This document shows, one piece after another, positions 32,073 through 40,617 of a stretch of 44,984 nucleotides of DNA. Made by a program: the position numbers and the translations under genes. How positions within the stretch are numbered: position 1 is the first letter of the stretch; every line of letters begins with the position of its first letter. The notes under the pieces are model-generated. The model made no database searches and was not told the DNA's origin. It saw only the letters and a program-made list of their open reading frames with translations. Source of the stretch: CAVQGF01 sp045807945 (lineage in GTDB: Bacteria; Acidobacteriota; Terriglobia; Terriglobales; Acidobacteriaceae); the NCBI GenBank assembly GCA_045807945.1, contig JBJMGI010000060.1, positions 1 through 44,984 on the forward strand, written 5' to 3'.

Positions 32073-32534
32073 TTGGCCAACTCAGTAAGGCAGCCGGGAT
32101 GGCATGCCATACCGCTTCGTTTGATGGTTGGATACGGATTTCTCGCGCACGGCTGGGCCAAGCTGGCAAAAGGCCCGGATAGTTTCGCGGCAATACTGCA
32201 GGCGATCGGCGTACCCGCGCCACAGTGGATGGCTTGGCTCACCATCATTGTTGAGATCGTCGGAGGATTAGCAGTTTTGACGGGGGTCTTTATCGCTTGG
32301 GCAAGTATCCCGATGGCAGTGGTACTGCTTTCGGCAATGTTCACCGTGCATCTTCAGTACGGGTTCAGCTCGATCAAACTAGTTGCCGTTACCGCCGCTG
32401 GAGCTCAATTCGGGCCACCGGGCTATGAACTCGACTTGCTCTATCTTGCCTGCCTGGCGGCCCTTGTGATCGGCGGACCTGGCCCGTCCGCAATCGATAG
32501 GACCCTCGCGGGCAATGAGACCAGGGCGAAATAA
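32073..32534 (+). CDS. DoxX family membrane protein
   Basis: The 153-residue protein has four transmembrane segments and DoxX family features: IPLRLMVGYGFLAHGWAKLAKGPDSF, LTIIVEIVGGLAVLTGVF and MFTVHLQYGFSSIK. DoxX proteins are linked to thiosulfate oxidation or to detoxifying thiol stress in some bacteria. AAGGAGAG five bases before TTG 32073 fixes this start. It follows ECF module 2 and may be in its regulon. Confidence 0.87.
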   Translation: MANSVRQPGWHAIPLRLMVGYGFLAHGWAKLAKGPDSFAAILQAIGVPAPQWMAWLTIIVEIVGGLAVLTGVFIAWASIPMAVVLLSAMFTVHLQYGFSSIKLVAVTAAGAQFGPPGYELDLLYLACLAALVIGGPGPSAIDRTLAGNETRAK

Positions 32535-32561
32535 TCCGCGACCGGCGTTGACTGGGCAGGT

Positions 32562-32590
32562 CCCCCCCACAAGCTGCGCTCGTCTGGGTT
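32562..32590. repeat. hairpin repeat copy R7 (degenerate)
   Basis: CCCCCCCACAAGC-TGC-GCTCGTCTGGG, 27 bases after the DoxX stop. The arms match imperfectly. Confidence 0.5.
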
Positions 32591-32644
32591 TTTCTTTAGC
32601 CCATTTCCTCTGCAACTCTCCTAGCAGTTTCAACCGAATCCGTA

Positions 32645-32700
32645 AAACAAAGGACTTAGCGTCGTCAATCCGTGGTCGATCCGTCGTGATCCATCGAAGT
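32645..32700. repeat. dispersed CGCTAAGTCC repeat, copy 2 (inverted)
   Basis: AAACAAAGGACTTAGCG (32645-32661) is the exact reverse complement of 28062-28078, followed by AATCCGTGGTCGATCCGTCG words that match the CACGGATT words beside copy 1. The copies are about 4.6 kb apart and flank the region from the TA pair to DoxX. Confidence 0.75.
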
Positions 32701-32724
32701 CCCTGGCAAAGAACCCAAGGCATG

Positions 32725-32801
32725 ATCCCTCGACTGCGCTCGGGATGACAGGGAAAACAAACGCAAGGTCCTTCGTCGCTCTCTGCTCCTCAGGATGACA
32801 A
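32725..32801. repeat. two tandem copies of the GGATGACA repeat
   Basis: Copy a (32725-32750) reads ATCCCTCGACTGCGCTCGGG then ATGACA. Copy b (32757-32801) reads AAACGCAAGGTCCTTCG, a variable centre, then CTCAGGATGACA. Further copies lie at 34907, 35193, 35955 and 41230. Confidence 0.75.
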
Positions 32802-32940
32802 CCGGGAAGAGCTCGGCGTGCTCCGCGTCTCGGCGGTGAAGGCTCTTCGAAAATCCGTGAAATCCGCGTGATCCGCGGTAAGGATTGGCTTTGGCTAGCG
32901 GCCAGTAGCTAGAAGCTGGGCCCTTCGGCTAAACTAATAC

Positions 32941-34455
32941 ATGATTCATTTTCCTGTCCCCGAAGCTCTCACCTTTGACGACGTGTTGCTGCTACCCGGT
33001 CGTTCCGACGTGGTCCCGGCGCAGGCAGAGACGGCGACGCAGCTCTCGCGCAATATCCGGCTGAACATCCCGATCGTAAGCGCGGCAATGGACACGGTGA
33101 CGGAGTCACGCCTGGCGATCGCCATCGCGCAGCAGGGCGGACTGGGCATCATCCACCGCAACCTCTCGATCGAGGAGCAGGCCGGCGAAGTGGACAAGGT
33201 GAAGCGCTCGGAGAGCGGCATGATCGTGGACCCGGTGACGATGTCGCCGGACGACAAGATCGCCGACGCGCTGGCGGTGATGCGCAAGTACAAGATCTCG
33301 GGCGTCCCGATCACCAAGAACAAGAAGTTGGTCGGCATCCTGACGAACCGCGACCTGCGGTTTGAGAGCCGGCCGGACCTGCCTATCCACAAAGTGATGA
33401 CCAAAGAGAACCTGATCACGGTTCCGGTAGGCACCACGCTGCAGGAAGCCGAGCAGATCCTGCATGAGCATCGCGTGGAAAAACTTTTGGTGGTTGACAA
33501 GAACTACCAGCTGAAGGGCCTGATCACGGTAAAGGACATCCAGAAAAAGCTTAAATATCCGAACGCCGCCAAGGACGATCACGGGCGTTTGCGCGTGGGC
33601 GCCGCTATCGGCGCGACCGGCGACTTTCTGGAGCGCGCGCAGGAGATGGCGAAGAACAAAGTCGACATCCTGGCCATTGATTCGGCGCACGGACACTCGA
33701 CGCGGGTGCTCGAGGCGATACGCATCATCAAAGCGAAGCTTCCCGAAGTCGATCTGCTGGCCGGCAACGTGGCCACCTTCGACGGCGCGTGTGAGCTGAC
33801 GAAAGCCGGTGCGGACGGGATCAAAGTCGGGATCGGTCCGGGCTCGATCTGCACGACGCGCATCGTGACCGGAGCGGGAGTGCCGCAGGTGACCGCGATC
33901 GCCGAGTCGGCGCGAGCGTGCAAGGACGCGAGCGTGCCGGTGATCGCAGACGGCGGGATCAAGTACTCGGGCGACGTGACCAAGGCGCTGGCCGCGGGCG
34001 CGAGCGTGGTGATGATCGGCTCGCTCTTCGCCGGAACCGATGAGAGCCCGGGAGAGACGATCCTTTACCAAGGTCGCTCGTTCAAGTCGTACCGCGGCAT
34101 GGGATCGCTGGCGGCGATGGCGCACGGTTCGAGTGAACGCTACGCTCAGAATCTGGATGGCGAGTCGTCGGCAGCGATGTCGATGGAAGAAGGCGAGACG
34201 GCGAACGGCAACAGGCTGGCTAAGCTGGTACCGGAAGGGATTGAGGGACGAGTTCCCTACCGCGGAACTTTGGCCGCGATGGTTCACCAACTCGTCGGCG
34301 GATTGCGCTCGGGCATGGGATACGTTGGCTGCCAGACGATCCCGGAGCTGCAGCAGAAAGCGAAGTTCATCCGCATTTCGAATGCCGGTCTGCGCGAGAG
34401 CCACGTGCACGATGTGGTGATCACGCGCGAGGCGCCGAATTATAGGGCGGAGTAA
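32941..34455 (+). CDS. guaB: inosine-5'-monophosphate dehydrogenase
   Basis: IMPDH oxidises IMP to XMP with NAD+, the first committed step of GMP synthesis. The 504-residue protein has the N-terminal ALTFDDVLLLPGRS, a CBS pair (about 95-205) and the catalytic loop GIGPGSICTTR with nucleophile Cys304. VIADGGI, GSLFAGTDESPGE and the flap region with MGSLAAM and EGIEGRVPYRG complete the pattern. The length is normal. It begins a plus-strand run with a cupin and a VanZ gene. No Shine-Dalgarno is obvious before the ATG. Confidence 0.97.
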   Translation: MIHFPVPEALTFDDVLLLPGRSDVVPAQAETATQLSRNIRLNIPIVSAAMDTVTESRLAIAIAQQGGLGIIHRNLSIEEQAGEVDKVKRSESGMIVDPVTMSPDDKIADALAVMRKYKISGVPITKNKKLVGILTNRDLRFESRPDLPIHKVMTKENLITVPVGTTLQEAEQILHEHRVEKLLVVDKNYQLKGLITVKDIQKKLKYPNAAKDDHGRLRVGAAIGATGDFLERAQEMAKNKVDILAIDSAHGHSTRVLEAIRIIKAKLPEVDLLAGNVATFDGACELTKAGADGIKVGIGPGSICTTRIVTGAGVPQVTAIAESARACKDASVPVIADGGIKYSGDVTKALAAGASVVMIGSLFAGTDESPGETILYQGRSFKSYRGMGSLAAMAHGSSERYAQNLDGESSAAMSMEEGETANGNRLAKLVPEGIEGRVPYRGTLAAMVHQLVGGLRSGMGYVGCQTIPELQQKAKFIRISNAGLRESHVHDVVITREAPNYRAE

Positions 34456-34507
34456 AACGCGCGAAGGGCGTCAGCCGAATCTTTTGTTCTGGAATCGAGA
34501 AACCGAT

Positions 34508-34885
34508 ATGTCCGCAGCTAAAGAATTCCCCTACGTCACTAAGATGGATGTGCGCTTCACGCCGCTGGAAGTCATCGATGAGAAAGCCGTCGCGGACGCG
34601 AACACGCACAAGTGGTTCAATCAGACGCTGTGCGAAGTGAACGAATCTGTAGTCCGGCTGGGCGTGGTGGAAGGCGAGTACCACTGGCACAAGCACGATA
34701 ACGATGACGAATTCTTCTACGTGGTCGAGGGCAAACTATTCATCGACATCGAGGGCCGCACCATCGAGCTTGCGCCGCGGCAGGGCGTAGTGATCCCGAA
34801 GGGCGTGATGCATCGTCCGCGAGCGCCGCAGCGCACGGTGATGCTGATGGTTGAGACGAGCGCGATCGTGCCGACGGGAAGCTGA
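34508..34885 (+). CDS. single-domain cupin protein
   Basis: The 125-residue protein has the two cupin motifs: GEYHWHKHDNDDEFFYVVEGKL (His, His, Glu metal ligands) and GVVIPKGVMHRPRAP (His). It is a one-domain beta-barrel with a probable metal centre; the reaction is unknown. ATG 34508 is preferred over a TTG at 34484 because the cupin N-terminus begins shortly after. It is 52 bases after guaB. Confidence 0.87.
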   Translation: MSAAKEFPYVTKMDVRFTPLEVIDEKAVADANTHKWFNQTLCEVNESVVRLGVVEGEYHWHKHDNDDEFFYVVEGKLFIDIEGRTIELAPRQGVVIPKGVMHRPRAPQRTVMLMVETSAIVPTGS

Positions 34886-34906
34886 ACGATATCTTCGCGG
34901 CGAAAG

Positions 34907-34953
34907 GGATTCTTCGACTACGCGCGCCTGGCGCGCTCCGCTCAGAATGACAA
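34907..34953 (+). repeat. GGATGACA-type repeat copy c, supplying the VanZ start codon
   Basis: GATTCTTCGACTACGCGCG, a GC-rich centre, and CGCTCAGAATGACA. The ATG of the terminal ATGACA (34947-34949) is the best start codon of the VanZ-like gene. Confidence 0.7.
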
Positions 34954-35429
34954 CTTCCCAAATCAAACAATGGATCCCGGCTACAATCTGGGCGTCGCTG
35001 ATCCTGCTGGCGTCGTCGGATACCTTCTCGGCGGCGCACACCCGCAGCATCCTCGAAAATTTCTTTCAATGGCTCTTCCCTTCCTGGACTCCGTATTCGG
35101 TCTACAAAGCGCACCTCGTTATCCGCAAGTGTGCGCATTTCTTTGAATACGCGGTACTGGCGATCTTCGTTATGCGCGGGTTCGCCGGAGATCAAACGCA
35201 AGGTCCTTCGACTCCCGTTCGCCGCGGCGAACGCTCGCTCAGGATGACGATGTTAGGTGTGGTCGTGCTGTGCGCGATGGTTGCGACGATCGATGAAGTC
35301 CATCAGCATTTCGTGCCGTCGCGGACGGGATCGCCGTATGACGTGCTGCTCGATACTGCTGGATCAACGGTCGCCATGCTGCTGCTTACGCGGCGGAAGT
35401 CTTCGCGCGTGGACCAAAAAACAGCATGA
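34947..35429 (+). CDS. VanZ-like membrane protein
   Basis: The 160-residue protein has VanZ family motifs: RKCAHFFEYAVLAIF, DEVHQHFVPSRTGSPYDVLLDTAGS. Four transmembrane segments are likely. VanZ lowers teicoplanin binding in enterococci; for most homologues the function is unknown. The start codon lies in a dispersed repeat, so the original start may differ; the frame is open upstream to 34851. A second repeat copy is translated as GPSTPVRRGERSLRMT between segments 2 and 3. The 3' end overlaps the convergent MFS gene by 44 bases. Confidence 0.82.
   Translation: MTTSQIKQWIPATIWASLILLASSDTFSAAHTRSILENFFQWLFPSWTPYSVYKAHLVIRKCAHFFEYAVLAIFVMRGFAGDQTQGPSTPVRRGERSLRMTMLGVVVLCAMVATIDEVHQHFVPSRTGSPYDVLLDTAGSTVAMLLLTRRKSSRVDQKTA
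35193..35250 (+). repeat. GGATGACA repeat copy d inside the VanZ gene
   Basis: AAACGCAAGGTCCTTCGACTC, a GC-rich palindromic centre (TTCGCCGCGGCGAA), and CGCTCAGGATGACG. The same AAACGCAAGGTCCTTCG opening occurs in copy b (32757). It is in frame within the coding sequence. Confidence 0.8.
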
Positions 35430-36615
35430 GCGCGGCCACGAGCGCCAGCGCGGCGGAGAGGTAGAAGGGCGTGGCCGGCGAGAACTGCTTCCACAGCCAT
35501 CCAGTCAGCAAGCTGGCGAAGAGCGCGGCGACGCTGGTGACGAAGTAGAACATTCCAAAGGCGCGTCCACGATGTTCGGGCGCGACCGTGTTCGAGACCA
35601 GGGCCTTCAGCACTGGCTGCGTCAGCGAGTAGTAGAGTCCGTAGAATCCCATGGCGATCCAGACCGCGAGGCGCGACGGGTCGAACGCGAACACCAAGTA
35701 CACGATCCCAAAAACTAGAAATCCTGCCGCGGCGAGCCCGTTCTTCGACATTTTGTCCGCGAGTTTGCCCGCGGGCCATGAGGTCGCGGTATACACGATG
35801 TTGAATACGAGTCCCAACAGCGGCGCGAAGGTCGCGGCAATCCCCACATTCTGCGCGCGCAGGACGAGGAACATGTCGCTGGAGTTTCCGATGGAGAAGA
35901 TGGCGAGCGCGGCGAGGACGAAGTAGAAACTTTTTGGAAACTTGCTGGGATGCAGATCCCTCGACTCACTCGCCTGCACCTCGTTCGCTCGGGATGACCT
36001 CCGTTGAGTGGTACCGGCGTCGGCGGATCGGAGATCTGACGCTACACCATCTTTGCGGGTCTCGCGCGCAAAGAGCGCGACAACGATGATCGCGAGCACG
36101 CCGGGAATGGCTGCGAAGAGGAAGACGTGGCGCAGGTCGAAGCCGTAGCGCAGCAGAAGTAAAGCGGTGAGCGGCCCGAGGATCGCACCGGCGGAATCCA
36201 TCGCTTGCAGCAATCCGAAAGCAGAGCCGATGTGCTCGGTGGAGATGGATTCGGCGACCAGCACATCGCGCGGCGCGCCGCGAACACCCTTGGCTAGGCG
36301 GTCGGAGAAGCGGATGAGCAGCACCTGCCACCACGAGGTCACGATGGCGAGCAGCGGCTTCGCAAGGTTCGCGGCCGCGTATCCGGCTACCACCATGGGC
36401 TTGCGGCGCTGCAGTTTATCGGCGAGATTTCCGGAATAGAGTTTCGCGAATGAGGCAACGCTCTCGGTGATGCCTTCGATCAATCCGAGTTGTTCGGGAC
36501 CGGCGCCGAGCCGGACGAGAAATGCAGGGAGCACCCAGTAGGCCATCTCGCTGGCTGTGTCATTCAGCAGCGAGGTGAAACCGAAGACGCGAACGTTGCG
36601 GGAGCTTTCTGGCAC
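35386..36615 (-). CDS. major facilitator superfamily transporter
   Basis: The 409-residue protein has 12 predicted transmembrane helices in two halves, with MFS loop motifs (LADKLQRRKPMVVAGYA, DRLAKGVRGAPRDVLVAES and, in the second half, GKLADKMSKNGLAAAGF). It resembles fosmidomycin-resistance or sugar-type exporters; the substrate is not inferable. The cytoplasmic loop between helices 6 and 7 (about residues 190-226) is long, and residues about 205-222 are encoded by a copy of the dispersed GGATGACA repeat. Its 3' end overlaps VanZ convergently. Confidence 0.9.
   Translation of the reverse strand: MPESSRNVRVFGFTSLLNDTASEMAYWVLPAFLVRLGAGPEQLGLIEGITESVASFAKLYSGNLADKLQRRKPMVVAGYAAANLAKPLLAIVTSWWQVLLIRFSDRLAKGVRGAPRDVLVAESISTEHIGSAFGLLQAMDSAGAILGPLTALLLLRYGFDLRHVFLFAAIPGVLAIIVVALFARETRKDGVASDLRSADAGTTQRRSSRANEVQASESRDLHPSKFPKSFYFVLAALAIFSIGNSSDMFLVLRAQNVGIAATFAPLLGLVFNIVYTATSWPAGKLADKMSKNGLAAAGFLVFGIVYLVFAFDPSRLAVWIAMGFYGLYYSLTQPVLKALVSNTVAPEHRGRAFGMFYFVTSVAALFASLLTGWLWKQFSPATPFYLSAALALVAALMLFFGPRAKTSAA
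35955..35999 (-). repeat. GGATGACA repeat copy e inside the MFS gene
   Basis: GATCCCTCGACTCACTCGCC, TCGTTCGCTC and GGGATGACC. It lies in frame, in antisense orientation, in the part coding the central cytoplasmic loop. Confidence 0.78.
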
Positions 36616-36666
36616 TTAGGATTTCTACCACAGAGGGCACGGCAGTGGCAGGTCAGGGGATCGGCA

Positions 36667-38619
36667 TTAATTAGATTGCTTCAGCAGCACGGTGCCACGC
36701 TCGTCAGCAGCCACGGCGCGATAAAAACTCTTGATTTCGGCGAAGTGGTCGAGCGGCACGCTAACTTTGCGAACCTCATACTCTCGATCGTAATGCAGCA
36801 CCGAACCCTCCATCTTGTAGCTGCTGGTGTAGCGGACGAAGTCATTTCGAAGGTCGATGCCAGCGGGCGAGTCTTCCAAAGAAAAAGAAGGTGGAAGCGT
36901 GATCTCAATACGGTCGTTCTGGAGCGACGCGGTGTCGAGGTCTAGAGGGTAGCTGCGGGGCTCATCTGAAAAGATGTACTCCGCCTTGCTCCCGATGACT
37001 CGCGGCCGCAGCAACCAAATCTTGCCCATGTTCGATGCATAATGCGGCGCTTCGAACGTATACCGGACGACGAGCTGCCGGTCGAAGTCCTCCAGGTTCT
37101 CGAGCTTGAGGTCTTTTACGACGAAATCCTGCATGAAACCGGAAAGGAATTCAGCAATGGACTTCGTCCGTTCCGGTGCGGCGAGCTCCATCAACTCATG
37201 CCGCTTGTAGTTCGCGTGATCGCCGGTGCGAACCTCTTCGACTTCGCCGACGAGCCCGCCATCTTCGGTGAGGCGGAACTTCGCGTTGCGACGCAGCACG
37301 TTGTTGGCGGGTGGCAGCTCAGGGAATGAAATAAGCTCTCCGCCGTGATCTGCAACCAAAAGGCCACGGCCACCCTGCAGGTATCCTGGAAGCAAACCGA
37401 TCGGAGTGAGGGAGCTTGTTGGGTCAAAGAGCAGCAAACGGCCAAGCTTGGGATGCTGGATCACTGCTACGGCTTCATCGGTCTGCAGGGACTCCGGAAG
37501 CCGGATGGCGATGATCTCGTGATTGAACTGCATTGCGGCAAAATCCGAAGTAACGACGTCGCGAGTTGTATGTGTGAGTAGCAAGTAAGAATCAACACCG
37601 ATCTCGCGCAGCATCGCATCCAGCAGAGTGGCTTTGTCCTTGCAATCACCATAAGTGTTGCTCAGAACCTCCGACGCGAAGTGCGGCTGATAGCCGCCGA
37701 TGCCGATCTCGATGGCGACATAGCGGATATTGCGCTGCGCGTACGCGGCGAGCGCTTTCATCTTCGACCAGGTGTCAGCCTTACCGGCGGTGAGTTCGCC
37801 GACTTTCGCCTTGATCTTCGGATCGGAAGCAAGCCGGGGAGCGGAGAGCGTGGAGTACCACGCAGCAACGTCGTTCCAAGTCTCACGTTGGCGCGATTTG
37901 AGAGCGGGATCGGAAGGAATGACCTTGAGAGAGAGCCGCCCCGCGACGGCGCGCCAGGCCGGCATCGAGGGTTCTTCTTTAATGGCCGGTAGATCCGTTA
38001 TTTGCCAGGAGAAGCGCTGTTTATCGGAGCGAGTGGGATCAGACGAAGCCCAGTTCGACCAGCGCATCTTGTATTCCCAGCCGGAAGGGAGGGCCAACGT
38101 GTATCGGGCGAGATGCACGGGGGCTACATCTTGAAAATCCCACACATCTTCCAAGACGTCAGCGCGGCGAGTCTGCTTGTATTCATACCCGATAACGGTG
38201 CCGGGCTCGGAAGTCGGGAGCACGAGGATCTTTTTTTTCTGGTCACTGTAGAGAGAGGAGGAACTGATGCCGGTTTCCACTGCGTCTTTGCCGCTTACGT
38301 CGAACGTACTCCCTTTTGGAGGAATTGCCCATGCATTCAGATCGCTGATCTCGGTATCGTTGTCATAGGCAAGCACCACGTGACTTTGCGAGCGTCCCTT
38401 AGTCGTCAGAATCTTGTAAGCCCGACGATAGTCGGTTTTCATCTCCCCTTTATCGGTCACGGTTGTATAGGTCTCGTCCAGCAGGATTACAAAGCTGGTC
38501 TCTGCGGGATAGTCCGGCAGCTTGTCTTGAGCGACGGCGCGCAGCCAGTCGGGTGGTCCGGCGTGCGCGGCCGAAGTGACCGCGAGCAAGCAGAGGAATA
38601 TAAGACTAGTTTTCCGCAT
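36667..38619 (-). CDS. DUF3857/transglutaminase-like secreted protein (intact triad)
   Basis: The 650-residue protein has a signal peptide (MRKTSLIFLCLLAVTSAAHA) and a DUF3857 domain (about 45-220). A transglutaminase-like core follows with the full triad: Cys326 in YGDCKDKATLL, His367 in QFNHEI, Asp399 in LLFDPTSS. A DUF3858-like C-terminal region follows. Such proteins are thought to act on envelope proteins or peptides, but substrates are unproved. Its start overlaps the stop of the upstream paralogue by 14 bases, so they are translationally linked. Confidence 0.88.
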   Translation of the reverse strand: MRKTSLIFLCLLAVTSAAHAGPPDWLRAVAQDKLPDYPAETSFVILLDETYTTVTDKGEMKTDYRRAYKILTTKGRSQSHVVLAYDNDTEISDLNAWAIPPKGSTFDVSGKDAVETGISSSSLYSDQKKKILVLPTSEPGTVIGYEYKQTRRADVLEDVWDFQDVAPVHLARYTLALPSGWEYKMRWSNWASSDPTRSDKQRFSWQITDLPAIKEEPSMPAWRAVAGRLSLKVIPSDPALKSRQRETWNDVAAWYSTLSAPRLASDPKIKAKVGELTAGKADTWSKMKALAAYAQRNIRYVAIEIGIGGYQPHFASEVLSNTYGDCKDKATLLDAMLREIGVDSYLLLTHTTRDVVTSDFAAMQFNHEIIAIRLPESLQTDEAVAVIQHPKLGRLLLFDPTSSLTPIGLLPGYLQGGRGLLVADHGGELISFPELPPANNVLRRNAKFRLTEDGGLVGEVEEVRTGDHANYKRHELMELAAPERTKSIAEFLSGFMQDFVVKDLKLENLEDFDRQLVVRYTFEAPHYASNMGKIWLLRPRVIGSKAEYIFSDEPRSYPLDLDTASLQNDRIEITLPPSFSLEDSPAGIDLRNDFVRYTSSYKMEGSVLHYDREYEVRKVSVPLDHFAEIKSFYRAVAADERGTVLLKQSN

Positions 38620-40528
38620 GCAACACCGCGCTTTCCTGATCGCTCCTGCGCACCTTACTGAAGAAATTCTTTATGTCGCTGAATTTTTCCGGGTCAAAAA
38701 AGAACCAGTCCAGGGCCATTCGACGCTGAAAAACCAAAAACCTGCCGTCCTGTCGCCAAGCGCTCGCATATCGACCGATCTGACCTAGCTCCTTCGTGCC
38801 TTGTGGCAGCACGTCGACTTTATAGCCCGTAGGCATTTCGAGAAGGACCTGATCAAACTCTTGATACGGGTAGCTGAAGTAAATAGGGTGTTTGCGCGTA
38901 CTCTTCTGAAAGGCGCTGTAATAACCCGCGTTGAAAATATCGAGAGGCAGAATCTTGCGCTTCGGGGTTGACGAACCGATGCCGGGAACTTCGATGCTGA
39001 ACTTTGCGACTAAGGGCTCCTCTGTTCCATCGAACGCCTGCAATGCGGTGATCTTCGCGACACTGCCCACGGGAAGCCAGTCTTTTGCCTCATCTTCCAA
39101 GGCCTTTTTGCGGGAGGCGTCGTCCTCGTCCTGCAATTCCAGGCGTTTCATCAAGGCGTCCTGATCGTGGTAGATAACGACTAACTCGCCCTTCAGGCCT
39201 TCGTCGGCCAGGTGAACCTGGGCCTTTCGCTCGGTAAGCGCGCGATCACTTACCGGGTTAGGCGTTGTTATAAAGGTCGCGACGTTCTTGTCGGTGCGGA
39301 GACCCATCACGCCGGTATAGAACCAGGGCAAGAGCCCAAAGGGGCAATGCAATATCCCGGGAGCGAGATAATAAGTTTTCCCCTCGGCTACCACCTCCAC
39401 CGTGTGTCCATTCAACTGGCTTGCATCTTCCATCTCTTTACGGAAAAAATGCTGATCGCGGCTGGCTACAGTGACTTCGTGGACCTCAAATCCCGCGGCC
39501 TTGGCGAGGGCCATAAAGCCTAGGTTGATCTGGTTGTACCAGCCATAGGCGTGCTTGAAGACGTCTTCAACGTTCTCATTCGTTTTCAGCTTCTCGCGCT
39601 GCCATTCCTCGTCGGTCCGGTCACGCTCATAGCTGAGATTTCGGATCTGCTGGGCGCGCGCATAGAACTTGCGGAGCTTCACTTCGGCTGTGTCGCCTGG
39701 AGCAGCAAGGCTGGCAGCCAAATCGCGGATATAGCCGCGGTTGCCGACGTATTTCTCTGTATCTGCCGCACCACTCGCGGCGATCGCCTTCCAGAATTTG
39801 TCAGGATCCCCGAGCGCCGCGTCGGTGTAGAAGAGCTCGACTCCGCTCTTAAGCTCGTCTTCGGGTGGGGAATATTTCTCTTCCACGAATGCAGGTTGAT
39901 CGTTGAATTCAATCGCATACGAGCCATCCGCCTGTTTGATCAGAGACTTATCGACGGGTAAGCCCCGCGCGCGCCACGCCAATCCCATGTATGGGCCGTT
40001 ATAGGGTCGTATGACGAATCTGGCGTGCCGGAGAGGAAATTTATACTCCGACACCCAGTGTGAACTGAACAATTGGCTCTGCCACTCAAGGCGGTAGCGA
40101 TATTCCAGAATGCTGCCCTTCTGTACCTCCGGTAAAGTGAAGGTCTTCGCCAAATAGCGAAAGCCACGTGTCTTGGCGATGGTGGAATCGTAGATCGGGC
40201 CAGTGAACGGAATGACACGGCCATCTGGCTGGATGGTGCGTGCCTGAATGTCTTTGACGGTGATGGATTCTTTCAAGTAGGGAATCTGGATATCTCCATA
40301 TTTGGTCCCTTCTTGATTGAGGACTTTGATTCGAAAGTAAACCGTTTCATAAGACTTGTTATCGTCGGTGAACGTCTCCCAGTCGAGAACGACGGCGGAG
40401 GAGCCGGGGGCAAAGGTGACGTCGTTCATTACCAACTCATCTTTAGCAACGGGTTGCCACGCGTCGTCAGCAGCAAATAGAGACGAACTAAAGCCCAACA
40501 GGAGGGCGAAGGGTAGGAGTGTTCTCAT
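38606..40528 (-). CDS. DUF3857/transglutaminase-like secreted protein (triad lost)
   Basis: The 640-residue protein has a signal peptide (MRTLLPFALLLGFSSSLFA) and a DUF3857 domain like its neighbour. In the transglutaminase core the region aligned to YGDCKDKATLL reads YGWYNQINLGF, so Cys becomes Tyr. The third triad residue is also lost (YYLAPG for FDPT); the His is kept (LNGHTVEVV). It should be non-catalytic and may bind the substrate or the active paralogue encoded next. The frame is open upstream to 40681, but only ATG 40528 gives a signal peptide. Confidence 0.85.
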   Translation of the reverse strand: MRTLLPFALLLGFSSSLFAADDAWQPVAKDELVMNDVTFAPGSSAVVLDWETFTDDNKSYETVYFRIKVLNQEGTKYGDIQIPYLKESITVKDIQARTIQPDGRVIPFTGPIYDSTIAKTRGFRYLAKTFTLPEVQKGSILEYRYRLEWQSQLFSSHWVSEYKFPLRHARFVIRPYNGPYMGLAWRARGLPVDKSLIKQADGSYAIEFNDQPAFVEEKYSPPEDELKSGVELFYTDAALGDPDKFWKAIAASGAADTEKYVGNRGYIRDLAASLAAPGDTAEVKLRKFYARAQQIRNLSYERDRTDEEWQREKLKTNENVEDVFKHAYGWYNQINLGFMALAKAAGFEVHEVTVASRDQHFFRKEMEDASQLNGHTVEVVAEGKTYYLAPGILHCPFGLLPWFYTGVMGLRTDKNVATFITTPNPVSDRALTERKAQVHLADEGLKGELVVIYHDQDALMKRLELQDEDDASRKKALEDEAKDWLPVGSVAKITALQAFDGTEEPLVAKFSIEVPGIGSSTPKRKILPLDIFNAGYYSAFQKSTRKHPIYFSYPYQEFDQVLLEMPTGYKVDVLPQGTKELGQIGRYASAWRQDGRFLVFQRRMALDWFFFDPEKFSDIKNFFSKVRRSDQESAVLHAEN

Positions 40529-40617
40529 TGCGCACCGGGACGCAAACAATACCGCGCCAGCCGCCTGGAAACAAGCAGAATTGCTGGATCGAGCAGCCAG
40601 CCCGCTCTCAAAAGTGC

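Larger units (their letters stand above)
32535..32940. other. 406-base intergenic region full of repeats
   Basis: No gene is visible. In order it contains hairpin repeat R7 (32562-32590), the inverted CGCTAAGTCC repeat (32645-32700), two copies of the GGATGACA repeat (32725-32750 and 32757-32801) and ATCCGTGAAATCCGCGTGATCC words (32851-32880). The last 60 bases should hold the guaB promoter, but no clear boxes are seen. Confidence 0.7.

Noticed and set aside
32535..32940. Small ORFs across the repeat-rich gap before guaB
   Set aside because: They consist of translated repeats without ribosome-binding sites.
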